From a virus: a DNA stretch of 47,457 nucleotides. Below the pieces are notes generated by a model. It saw nothing but the letters and a program-made list of their open reading frames with translations, was not told where the DNA came from and did not search any database. The stretch lies in the IMG/VR virus record IMGVR_UViG_3300046519_000180, positions 1 through 47,457 of that record. One strand, 5' to 3'. Numbering within the stretch: the stretch's first letter is position 1; each line of letters begins with the position of its first letter. Positions 7,610 through 16,165 of the stretch are shown in pieces. A program made the translations under genes and the position numbers.

Positions 7610-7834
7610 CTATCGATCAGCGCGTGCAAAGCCTTCGATGCTCCAGACGAAGGCCACGCCAAGAAGATATAGGACCACTACCGGAACTGCGCCGAACAGG
7701 AAGAATGACTGCAGGGCGCCATCCCTGTACTCAGACACCACTGCAATGGTGCCAATCAGCCAAATTACTGACAGAACGAACCACAGTCGGCGAAATCCTG
7801 TCTTGTATGCAAACTTCACCTTCACTTCGTGCAT
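7610..7834 (-). CDS. Small two-TM membrane protein
   Basis: 74 residues with two hydrophobic helices (about 15-34 and 42-65) joined by a charged loop EYRDGALQ. Family not recognised. Its ATG is embedded in a perfect 10-bp inverted repeat, which may limit translation. Such proteins in late operons may be morons, holin-like or exclusion proteins; no evidence decides. Confidence 0.6.
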   Translation of the reverse strand: MHEVKVKFAYKTGFRRLWFVLSVIWLIGTIAVVSEYRDGALQSFFLFGAVPVVVLYLLGVAFVWSIEGFARADR

Positions 7835-7860
7835 GACGCCCCCAAGGTTAGGGCGTCATG
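7832..7860. repeat. Perfect inverted repeat covering a start codon
   Basis: CATGACGCCC (7832-7841) and GGGCGTCATG (7851-7860) separated by nine bases. The left arm contains the start codon of the leftward gene 7610-7834. No T-run follows, so it is not a normal terminator; an mRNA hairpin hiding the start codon or a protein site is possible. Confidence 0.7.
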
Positions 7861-7867
7861 ATAGCCC

Positions 7868-10276
7868 CTAAGGCGAGACGACGGTAGGCGGTAGCTCAAT
7901 CGCCTCATTTGGCGGTTGTGTGTTCGTAGTGAAATAGGCAACTGGACCAATTGCACGCACCTGAGCCTTCGTGTTCTCGCCGGCTGCTGCGAACCATTTC
8001 TTATAAGCCAGCGTTTTCATCAATTGTGCCTCTCGCGCCCTCATACGACCGAGCTGCGCACCGTCAGTGTTGGCGGCTGTGTAGATTGCGTCCCGGAACT
8101 TGGGGCTGGCAAGTAGGCTTTCAGCCGCATCCTTGATGGGCGTTTTTTCCCTTGAGAAGACTTTGGTCATAACGCCTACAGTCCCTGCGCCGGCAAATCC
8201 TAAGCTGCTAGTGACACCTTCGGCCACACCCACCTTTTTCACCGTGTCGTAAACCTTTGCGAGCAACCCGCCCTCATCAGCGAAGTTCTGAAGCAGATTT
8301 ATGGAATTCAGCCGGCCGGTAGTGATGCGCTCTTTTGAAGCTTCACGCATACCCCTGGCAACTGTAGCTATATCGTCCAGTGTCTTGGCGGCAGCAGGCG
8401 GCAGGTACTGGGTTAGACGGCTCTTTGCAGCCTCATTTCGGCTGAGGCTGTCGTACCAGTCCACGAACCCCGGCGCGCTGAGCTGCTGCTGAGCCCCGCT
8501 GCGCTTTGTAAAGGCGTTATGCAGGGCGGTGAGTACGGCCTCTTGGCGAAGATTGTTGGGGATCAGGGTGACCAGTTTGTCGAAATCCTTGAAATTGCCG
8601 CTTCCCAGCTTCTCGACCGCGCTGCCGAAGGTGGAGCTGATCGCGCCAGTCATGTCTTTACCGATCGCCTGAACCAGCCCGTCTTCCAGGTTCTTGCGCT
8701 GGGCGACGACAGACTTTGCTGCAGTGAACGCATCCCCTACCCCGGCTGCGTCAGCCACTGCCTGCTGATCCTTGCTCAGATTCGCATAAAGAGCATCCAG
8801 AGTCCGAGAACTGGATGACGCGAACGGCCCTCGACCCTTGTAACCGTCGCCTACCGACTTTCTGACCGAGTCAAGTGCGGCGTAGGTCGGGTAGGTAGTT
8901 ATGGTTTGCATTGTTCCCGGAACGAGAGGATTGGGAACGGTCTCTACCTTTGGCGACAGAATTCTCAGGGCCTTACTTTCATCACCGGAAAGCAGCGGCG
9001 CGCCGCCGAAGTCTGCCGATCTGCCTTGTATGTAGGCGATAGTCGAATCCGCAGGCGCCGGAGTGCGAACTGGTATAGCTTTTTGCACATGGGTGTACAG
9101 GTCTTCGGCCTGTTTATTGAGTCCAGAAATCGTGGCTTGGCTCTGAATTCGAAACTTGTCTGAAAACTGACTCTTGTCGAGCGATCCGCCATAGTCGGTG
9201 ATGAGGTCGTCGGCCTTCTGGGCCAGGGCCTGTGTTGCCTCTTTCTGTTGAGCGTTGAGCGTGCTACCAGGTATGGACGCCAGGGCCTGCTCAACCTCAC
9301 GATATGATTGGCTGCGCGAGTATTGGGATGGAATCAGTTGGTCTTTGATGCCCAGCCGCTCAGCAGCCTCAAGGATTTGCTGATTGGGCGCTACCTCATC
9401 CGCCAGCCCTGCGAGCTTTTCAGCCTGGGTGCGCGGCGCAGCCTGTGCGGCCTCCCCAAGCGCTTGGACTGCTCCGGCACGATCTGACGCTACATCACTG
9501 GTCCCGCCGGCAAGATTCGCTGCATCCTGAGCGTCTTTAGTCGTCTGGATTGCGGTGCGCTGAGTGGCGAGCTCCGTCTCAGTCTTGTTCGCTGCCGATC
9601 GGGCGAGTTTCCCAGCACCGCCAAGAACGGCTGGGAGCGCTCCGCCGAGTGCAGCTCCTACAGCCGCCCCGGTCGCCGTTTCAGGCAGGCGCTCAAGTGC
9701 ATCGCCCTCGGCCGAGCCGAAGCCGTATGCCCCACCATAACCTGCCCCGTAAAGTGCGCCCTTACCGACATTCGCTGCTAGAGACGCGCCTGCTGTGGTG
9801 CCGCCCGTGGCGAGTGCCGGAACGACCCCTCCAATTAACCCACCGGCTACAGATGCAACGGGGTGCTGATCCTGTCCAGCCTTCAGCAGCGCACGCTGAT
9901 TCGCCACGTTTTCGTCGTAACGCTGACCAAATGTAGATGCTGCAGATCCGTTCGCCTCAATGGGGATAATGGGCTGAACTGCAGCGTCCAGGCCGGCCAG
10001 TATCTCGTCTTGAAGGCCAAACGTAAGGCCGTCTCCCGCTCCGCGCACAAATGCCTCGCCTGTTCCGACATCTGGGGGATTGGCGGCTGGCGGAGGGGGC
10101 TGGGAATTGGTGGCGCCTGGTCCCGTAGCGGCAGACTCAACCGGCGTAAATGCACTGAGCCACGAATGATCATCCGTACCCGTAGTCGCATTGCTCGCCC
10201 CGGGTGTCGAGGGAGCGAGAGTTGCGGGCAGGGCATCCACTGGAGCGTAATCTTTTAGCCAGTCATTATCTGCCAT
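7868..10276 (-). CDS. Large probable DNA-ejection (internal virion) protein
   Basis: About 802 residues from MADNDWLK (ATG at 10276, AGGAA six bases upstream; an ATG two codons earlier overlaps the upstream stop). Ala/Gly-rich, with a repeated N-terminal motif: DWLKDYAPVD at 5-14 and SWLSAFTPVE at 38-47. Glycine-rich small-residue segments (about 140-220) could insert into membranes; residues 225-620 are helical and Gln/Ala-rich. No lysozyme motif. Size, composition, and position between head and tail genes fit a podovirus ejection protein. Confidence 0.65.
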   Translation of the reverse strand: MADNDWLKDYAPVDALPATLAPSTPGASNATTGTDDHSWLSAFTPVESAATGPGATNSQPPPPAANPPDVGTGEAFVRGAGDGLTFGLQDEILAGLDAAVQPIIPIEANGSAASTFGQRYDENVANQRALLKAGQDQHPVASVAGGLIGGVVPALATGGTTAGASLAANVGKGALYGAGYGGAYGFGSAEGDALERLPETATGAAVGAALGGALPAVLGGAGKLARSAANKTETELATQRTAIQTTKDAQDAANLAGGTSDVASDRAGAVQALGEAAQAAPRTQAEKLAGLADEVAPNQQILEAAERLGIKDQLIPSQYSRSQSYREVEQALASIPGSTLNAQQKEATQALAQKADDLITDYGGSLDKSQFSDKFRIQSQATISGLNKQAEDLYTHVQKAIPVRTPAPADSTIAYIQGRSADFGGAPLLSGDESKALRILSPKVETVPNPLVPGTMQTITTYPTYAALDSVRKSVGDGYKGRGPFASSSSRTLDALYANLSKDQQAVADAAGVGDAFTAAKSVVAQRKNLEDGLVQAIGKDMTGAISSTFGSAVEKLGSGNFKDFDKLVTLIPNNLRQEAVLTALHNAFTKRSGAQQQLSAPGFVDWYDSLSRNEAAKSRLTQYLPPAAAKTLDDIATVARGMREASKERITTGRLNSINLLQNFADEGGLLAKVYDTVKKVGVAEGVTSSLGFAGAGTVGVMTKVFSREKTPIKDAAESLLASPKFRDAIYTAANTDGAQLGRMRAREAQLMKTLAYKKWFAAAGENTKAQVRAIGPVAYFTTNTQPPNEAIELPPTVVSP

Positions 10277-10278
10277 GG

Positions 10279-12000
10279 TCATTTCCTGTACTGCTTACCG
10301 TCGGGGCCAATGAAGACGCTACCAGCCGGAAGCGCGTCGGCCTGGGCTTTTGACGTAATGGTTGGAATCGCAGGTGCGGCTTGGGAAACTGCCGCAGTCG
10401 ATCCGGATGGCTGGGAAGCGGCTGCCGGCGCGCCGATGCGATCGCGGGATGCAGCAAAGGTTGAACGAATGTCTGCAAGCGACTTGCGGAAAGCGTCTTC
10501 ACTCATCTTCGGCGAAAGCGCTCCGATGGAGTCTGAGAGCTTTTTGCCCTCAGCGTCTGATAAGGCTCCGGCGCCCTTGAGTAGAGCGACCTGCGGCAAG
10601 AAGCTTTGCGCTTTCAATGTATCGAGCCGAGCCTCGAAGTCTGCTGCCGCCGAACCGGGTCGCGTCGGCAGAATCGAGGAAAGTCCCACGGCAGATGCCA
10701 GTCCCGGATCTTCGTCAATGCGAGGGCCGGTCGGATTCTTCGGATCGACTTTTGTGCCAAGAAGGGAGTCAACCGATGAAAGCGCCTGATCTATAGTCGC
10801 GACCTGTCCTGCTTGGGTTCGCGTTCTGTCCTGGGCCGCTTGCTGCTGGGCCTGAGTGTTCTGAGCCAGCTGCTGCTGCTTTAGCTGTCCGTCAGCCTGG
10901 GTGTTTGCCAGTTGGGCCTGTGCCTGCTGAGTCTTCAATGAGTTGGCGCCGGTAGGGTCAACCAGCGTCTGGTAACGCTGCTTTTGCTCCGGAGTGGCGT
11001 TCGGCGCAGTTGCTGCAGTGAATGCATCCTCAAGGCGCTGGGCCTGCCGGGTTTGGGTGGCAGCTGCCTGACCAGTTCGCACGCTTTCGAGCGATTGTTG
11101 GGCACGGGCTGCATTCTGATCCAGACCTGCCTGCCTTTGCTGATCGAGTCCGGCCGCGGCCAGGTCAGAACGAGTCAGGCGTTGACTGCTATCGCGGACG
11201 ATCCCCAGTTGTGCGCCTTGATTGGCTCGGTAGTTAGCGAGGTCAGCACGGTCCTGAGCCTGATATGCACTGCGTAGGTCATTGGCGCGCTGGAATCGGG
11301 TCAGTGCCAGTTGAGAATCCCCTGCCTGACCCTGACTGAACGTCCCAACGCCATCACCCAGGTTTGCTGCTGAGCCCAGCGATGAAAGAGGAGCAGATGG
11401 GTCAGCACTTCGCCCGCCCGGAGATAGGTCGGCGAGCGATGTTGGCATCTGTGGGCCGTTGCCCAACGGCGCAACTGCTGCGGCACTGGACAGGTCTGCC
11501 GGCTGGTTGCTGAATTGCGGAACGCCGCCGGCGCCAACTCTGCCGACGATCGCATTGCCACCGGCGCCGACGCCTGTCGAACGGTAGGCCGAATCAAGCC
11601 CTATTGGCTGAGCGGTCTGTGTTGAGAGTGAGCTTGTACCTTGGGGCGCAGCATCAGCGAGGCTGGCCGGCTGCTGGGAGGTTTGCGCTGTGGCAGTGGC
11701 TGGCTGGCCGGGAACAACTGGCGCCAACGACGACAGGCTCTGCGGTGCAGCGACTTGCGCGGGAGCACCGAACTGGGCCGAGTTAATAAATCCGCTGGAC
11801 GCTTGAGCTGAAGGGGCGCCCTGCTGATCGGCGACGACCGGCGCTGCGGCGGCCAACCCGGCCACCTTTGGCAATTGGTCAGATGCCCGCGCAATCGGAC
11901 CTCCGGTCAATGATTGGACGCCTTTCGCCGCTTGGGCAGCGCGCTGTGCAGGCGTCAGATACGCCGTGGCCAGGTCTCCGATGAGATCGCCGACTGCCAT
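10279..12000 (-). CDS. Probable internal virion/ejection protein, Gln/Ala-rich
   Basis: 573 residues from ATG at 12000 (GGGAG eight bases upstream; a GTG at 12009 lies in frame). Low complexity: Ala, Gln and Ser dominate, with long helical Gln-rich blocks (about 230-400) like TQAQQQAAQDRTRTQ. The C-terminal third (ADFEARLDTLKAQSFLPQVALLKGAGALSDAEGKKL) is a conserved-looking helical domain found in phage DNA-transfer proteins. Stop overlaps the next ejection gene (ATGA). Confidence 0.65.
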   Translation of the reverse strand: MAVGDLIGDLATAYLTPAQRAAQAAKGVQSLTGGPIARASDQLPKVAGLAAAAPVVADQQGAPSAQASSGFINSAQFGAPAQVAAPQSLSSLAPVVPGQPATATAQTSQQPASLADAAPQGTSSLSTQTAQPIGLDSAYRSTGVGAGGNAIVGRVGAGGVPQFSNQPADLSSAAAVAPLGNGPQMPTSLADLSPGGRSADPSAPLSSLGSAANLGDGVGTFSQGQAGDSQLALTRFQRANDLRSAYQAQDRADLANYRANQGAQLGIVRDSSQRLTRSDLAAAGLDQQRQAGLDQNAARAQQSLESVRTGQAAATQTRQAQRLEDAFTAATAPNATPEQKQRYQTLVDPTGANSLKTQQAQAQLANTQADGQLKQQQLAQNTQAQQQAAQDRTRTQAGQVATIDQALSSVDSLLGTKVDPKNPTGPRIDEDPGLASAVGLSSILPTRPGSAAADFEARLDTLKAQSFLPQVALLKGAGALSDAEGKKLSDSIGALSPKMSEDAFRKSLADIRSTFAASRDRIGAPAAASQPSGSTAAVSQAAPAIPTITSKAQADALPAGSVFIGPDGKQYRK

Positions 12001-12033
12001 GTTTGTCACTCCCGCAGGGTTTTCGATGCCCCT

Positions 12034-12061
12034 ACGCTATGTGACTGGTGCTACGGGTCAA
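12034..12061 (-). promoter_or_regulatory. CAGTCACA-family promoter 3 (ejection unit)
   Basis: Minus strand: TTGACC (12061-12056), 16-bp spacer ending ACCAGTCACA, TAGCGT (12039-12034). The -35 is close to consensus. It sits immediately after the stop of the upstream virion gene and 34 bases before the ATG at 12000. Confidence 0.7.
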
Positions 12062-13099
12062 TCAGACGGCTTCATAGGAAAGGATGTTCTCTTTCCAGAA
12101 CAATGGATTCTCCGGAGGCGTGTCTCGTGGTCCGAGTATTGGCTGAACGCCGGCCCTGGCAGCCTCCACTCCCGACAATGCATCGCCCTGATTGTTGCCG
12201 TCGTTGTTGCTCCACTTCACCTGGCCGGTCACCACATCGAAGCCCACCAGAAGCGTACGCGGAAAGGCTGCTTGGCTGAGTAGCGCGGTTGTGTCGTCGA
12301 GCATTCCCTCGAAGATCATCGTGCTGTTGTCGCCAGACAATGGTAGAACGGCGTCCATCGGCACGATGGTCGGGCCCGCTCCGAGCATTCCCCTACCCAT
12401 CGTATTCGGCCCTGTCTTCATGACATACCGAAGTCCATCACTGGTAAACCCAATGACCATTGACGCGCCTTCACCCGCGCCGCGCATTGGGCCTACCTGC
12501 GCCTCATTTGCGCCCGTGGCGTAATTCCACTGTCGAACGCCGTAGCCGATGGAGGTCAACGATCCGAAAACATGCTGGCTCTGGGTGTCGACTTGATATG
12601 CGGTCGGTATCGCGACATCGGCGCCCAATGTCCCTGTTTTCAGATTGAACTGATAGAGTCCCCCATCGCCTGTGTTTGGATCACTGACGAAGGCCAGGGC
12701 CTTGGTAGAGTCTTGGCATGGGATGATGCCGATATCGTCAGCGAAAAAGAATGTCGTTGCTTGGGTGTAAGGGGGATCGATCTTCAGGTATTTGCGAGTC
12801 AATCCTACATAGAACGATCCGTCGGCATCAAATCCGACTGTCGTGGTGATGTCGTCGAGCTCAACGGTCGTTTCGGCATTCGTCACCAGATTCAGAAACC
12901 ACACCTTGGTGTAGTTGAATGTGGAATGCAGGGCGATGATGTTCCCGTCATAGCTCATGGTCACGCGGCAGCTGAAACCGCTATTGCTGACCAGTTGGGA
13001 CGGAGGTGAATATTCATTGATGAGATCGCCGGTCGCGCCGTCGAACAGCTTCAATGGATCGGTGGTGTCGCTGGTCACAATCGCGAATCGCTGACTCAT
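12062..13099 (-). CDS. Beta-propeller-like virion protein
   Basis: 345 residues. Repeating beta blades of about 45 residues can be read: KLFDGATGDLINEY, SYDGNIIALHS, GFDADGSFYVG, GGLYQFNLKTG, VRQWNYATG, GFDVVTGQVKWS. This resembles PQQ/WD-type propellers. No enzyme motif. Adjacent to another probable propeller gene; a tail-hub or sheath-like structural part is inferred. Confidence 0.6.
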   Translation of the reverse strand: MSQRFAIVTSDTTDPLKLFDGATGDLINEYSPPSQLVSNSGFSCRVTMSYDGNIIALHSTFNYTKVWFLNLVTNAETTVELDDITTTVGFDADGSFYVGLTRKYLKIDPPYTQATTFFFADDIGIIPCQDSTKALAFVSDPNTGDGGLYQFNLKTGTLGADVAIPTAYQVDTQSQHVFGSLTSIGYGVRQWNYATGANEAQVGPMRGAGEGASMVIGFTSDGLRYVMKTGPNTMGRGMLGAGPTIVPMDAVLPLSGDNSTMIFEGMLDDTTALLSQAAFPRTLLVGFDVVTGQVKWSNNDGNNQGDALSGVEAARAGVQPILGPRDTPPENPLFWKENILSYEAV

Positions 13100-13100
13100 A

Positions 13101-15215
13101 TCAAACCCTCACCACAGGCTCTGATCGAGCCTGAGCAATATTTCCGCAGTGAAATGCGCCCACAGGTGAGCCGTAATCGAGCATTTGAACCCAGGTTTCG
13201 CCGGAGTCGTAACTGATCCAAGTCTGGCCGTAGGTGATGTCTTGGCCCTCCTGGCTATCGAGGGTGATTGCCGCCGCTCCCTTTCCCCGGGTAACAATCA
13301 GCGTTGCAGGGTTTCCGATCCCCTCATCGCGGTTATAACCGTCGCTCTCCTTCCTCAAAACCTCGATGTTGCCAAGGCGGCTGCCGAGATAGAGCTGGGT
13401 GAGCGCAGAACTGGCGGTGGTGCCCGACGAGCTCAACGCAGGATCAATGACACCTACCCCCTGTACGCTGCGGTCGGTGTGGTTGTAGACGGCCAGAGCC
13501 AAGTTTCCCGACGTCACGAAGCTGGTCGCGCCATCTGGCGGTAGCGACCATTCGCTTGAGCAATAGAAGCAGTACTTGCCATTCCCGAGATACGCGACCT
13601 GGTTGTCACTCGTCATCCACGCCCAGAAACGCTGCTCATCGGGGTTTTCGGGAGCTTCGACATACCCGACCGATACTGTTTCATCACCACCGGAACCCAT
13701 CATCATCGAGAAACCCGGGGTTCCAGAGTAGGTGACGATGCTGGAATCGTTAGTTGACGCGATAGCCGTCAATTTGGGGACATCGCCCGGACGGAATGCA
13801 GAAAAGACGAGCGATATCGCCACAACCCCATCGGTTGCGGTGCCTATGACACATCGATTTTCATCAAGGCCAGCGTCGAACATGGCCACGCCGCCGGCAT
13901 ACTCGGTGTCACCTTCAGGGAATCGGGAAAGGATCCTGGTCACCTTCGTGGTGGAGATGTTTTCTCTACTCAACCCGCCTTCTGACATGCGGAAGACGTC
14001 GCAAAACAGCCAGTAGCCCTCTTCGTCCGGGATTGGCGGCTCAGATTCCGATCCGCCCGCCTTTCTGGTGACAAATGACGAAGCAGCCACAATCATCGTC
14101 CCGTCGTTGAGGGTTACTGGCGTAGCTTTGTAGGCCACGTTGCCTTCGTAGGCGATACCTTCGTTAGGATTAACGAAGGTTCTGCTCCATGGCTGCCGGC
14201 GAGGATCGTCATCGTTCAGACCGTTGTGACCTGCTTGGTTGATTATCGATGCCTCGCCTTTGAGGACTTGAATCTGGGCAAACCACAAACCCCGAGCGCC
14301 GGCAGCCGGTATCTGACTGTTCTCCGCGAACGGGTAGAACACTGCTTCAGGGTCAACTTCGTAGGGGCCACCCTCTTCGTAAACGACCTGGGCGCACACA
14401 TGCACCCTGTACCCCACATTTCCGTCATCATCGAAGAACTGGCGAGGAGCGGAAAAGCCTATCCATGGGTACTGGACCACGTCCCAGAAGGTGATGATGT
14501 TGTCGTTCTCAGGGGTGATCAATGAGCGGTCGATATCCAGACGGATGAACGACTTGGCGTTCGATATCAGCGACTCGGGGATCTGCAGCGTCCAGCCGGT
14601 AGGCGCCGCAGTCGGATTCTCGGGAATCACGGTTTCAGCTCCGTTGACGCTTTCGCTACGCACGTATGTGGGCGTGAACACCGCGAGCCTGTAAGCAAAC
14701 GGATCAGACGGCAAAGCATTCCCCAAAGCCAGCCGGTCGTCAGGGGATGTCAGATAAACAGCCCCATAACCGTACATGCACCCCGTGCCGGAAAACGGCT
14801 GTGCAACACCCCAAAGTCTGGTAGCCAGACGATTTCCGGAAAATGGCTGACCAAAATCAATCTCGTTCCAAACCAAAGCCATCAGAAGCGGATTTGTCTG
14901 CGGTGCAATAATGTGCGTTACGCCGCCCGGAAGGTAGGTGTCACGACCTGGGTAGAGCTGCTGCACGTACGCCCTCTCAATGTCGGCAGACCCTGCATCG
15001 TAGTAGCGTCCAGGCAGGCACAAATAAGCCGGCAGATCCATTACTACCGCGCTCATGGCTTGCCCGGATTTCTTGGCAATAAGGAGATAACCTTCGATGA
15101 TCTGCTTCTTGGTTCCGCCTACTACCCCACCCCTTGCCATGGACTGCGCTAGCTTCATCACTCGGCGCAGAAGCCAAATTCCCGAGGTTGATACGGAGCG
15201 CCTGACTACGCCCAT
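13101..15215 (-). CDS. Large virion structural protein
   Basis: 704 residues; start ATG overlaps the stop of the upstream gene (TAATG). N-terminal basic helix (1-35), then a long beta-rich region with repeated SxDxGxTW-like (YDSGETWVQM near the end) and NLAL/AVYNHTD pieces, reminiscent of BNR/propeller repeats. No recognised enzyme. Positioned in the tail/ejection block; structural role inferred. Confidence 0.6.
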   Translation of the reverse strand: MGVVRRSVSTSGIWLLRRVMKLAQSMARGGVVGGTKKQIIEGYLLIAKKSGQAMSAVVMDLPAYLCLPGRYYDAGSADIERAYVQQLYPGRDTYLPGGVTHIIAPQTNPLLMALVWNEIDFGQPFSGNRLATRLWGVAQPFSGTGCMYGYGAVYLTSPDDRLALGNALPSDPFAYRLAVFTPTYVRSESVNGAETVIPENPTAAPTGWTLQIPESLISNAKSFIRLDIDRSLITPENDNIITFWDVVQYPWIGFSAPRQFFDDDGNVGYRVHVCAQVVYEEGGPYEVDPEAVFYPFAENSQIPAAGARGLWFAQIQVLKGEASIINQAGHNGLNDDDPRRQPWSRTFVNPNEGIAYEGNVAYKATPVTLNDGTMIVAASSFVTRKAGGSESEPPIPDEEGYWLFCDVFRMSEGGLSRENISTTKVTRILSRFPEGDTEYAGGVAMFDAGLDENRCVIGTATDGVVAISLVFSAFRPGDVPKLTAIASTNDSSIVTYSGTPGFSMMMGSGGDETVSVGYVEAPENPDEQRFWAWMTSDNQVAYLGNGKYCFYCSSEWSLPPDGATSFVTSGNLALAVYNHTDRSVQGVGVIDPALSSSGTTASSALTQLYLGSRLGNIEVLRKESDGYNRDEGIGNPATLIVTRGKGAAAITLDSQEGQDITYGQTWISYDSGETWVQMLDYGSPVGAFHCGNIAQARSEPVVRV

Positions 15216-16165
15216 TACACGTTTCCGGATCCGGAGATGATCTGTGCGTCCAGCGTTCCTACAGCGTTCGCTGCCTGGGCGGCAATTTGGCCGAATGCAC
15301 CAGCCGCGCCAGCATGTGCGCTGCCGGTGGAGTCAGCCGCGTAGTTCCTGATGCGGTTGCCATCGATTTCGTTATCGATTCCAGCCTTGGTCTCGGCAGC
15401 TCGCAACTTGAGTTGTTCCATGCTCACTTCCACGTTGTAGTAGCTGGACAACGCGTTGTAGAAGGACTGGTAAGCCGATGCTTTGATTTGGGCCGACTGG
15501 GAGTCCAGCTGATAAAGGCTGGTATACGCGCGGAACAGGTCAGCGGCAGTGTTCAGAATCCCCAGTTTTAGCTGTGTGGCGAGCTGCACTGCCTGTTGCA
15601 GGATCTGAAGCTTGATATCTGCGTCCTTGATCGCCTGCTCACGGTTCACGTCGAGCACCGCATCAGTGGCCCGTCGTTCGGACTGGGCCAACTGATCGAT
15701 GAGTGCGCCAGGCGGGAGGGAGAAACCCCTTGCTGAAAACGTCGAGGAAAGCGCTGCGCGCTCAGCACGAACAGTGCGCCCGGCTCGATCCCTGGATTGC
15801 TGCCAGACGGCTTCGAAAACGGTGCTGGCCATACCGAAAGGTGTTACGCCGCTGATCACCCCGACCAGGTAATCCTCCGGAACGTTCTTGAAGCCACCGT
15901 TGATTGATGGAAAGTAGGTGGCGAGCCACTGCTCGACATCTCCATTGACGCTGGCAATGTTTGACGCAGCATTGTCGGTTCCACCGAACAGGTCGCTGAA
16001 CTTCGGCGGCTCCTGCAGATTGATGTTGCCAACCGAGTAGTTGAATTGCGTTTCCTTCAGCGTTGGCTTGGAAACGATGTTGATTCGCCCGGCGCTCCCT
16101 GATGCGTAACTGAGCGCCTGCTGTGCGAGCGAAAATAGCTGGCTGTTCGTGCTGTCAATGCTCAT
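15215..16165 (-). CDS. Helical virion protein (possible ejection protein)
   Basis: 316 residues from MSIDSTNSQ (ATG at 16165, GGAG upstream). Mostly helical: residues about 140-280 are an amphipathic, Ala/Gln-rich helical region (LQILQQAVQLATQLKLG), and the tail is Gly/Ala-rich (HAGAAGAFGQIAAQAANAVG), like membrane-active phage proteins. Overlaps both neighbours by 1-4 bases. Candidate third ejection protein by analogy with the three of P22; not proven. Confidence 0.6.
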   Translation of the reverse strand: MSIDSTNSQLFSLAQQALSYASGSAGRINIVSKPTLKETQFNYSVGNINLQEPPKFSDLFGGTDNAASNIASVNGDVEQWLATYFPSINGGFKNVPEDYLVGVISGVTPFGMASTVFEAVWQQSRDRAGRTVRAERAALSSTFSARGFSLPPGALIDQLAQSERRATDAVLDVNREQAIKDADIKLQILQQAVQLATQLKLGILNTAADLFRAYTSLYQLDSQSAQIKASAYQSFYNALSSYYNVEVSMEQLKLRAAETKAGIDNEIDGNRIRNYAADSTGSAHAGAAGAFGQIAAQAANAVGTLDAQIISGSGNV

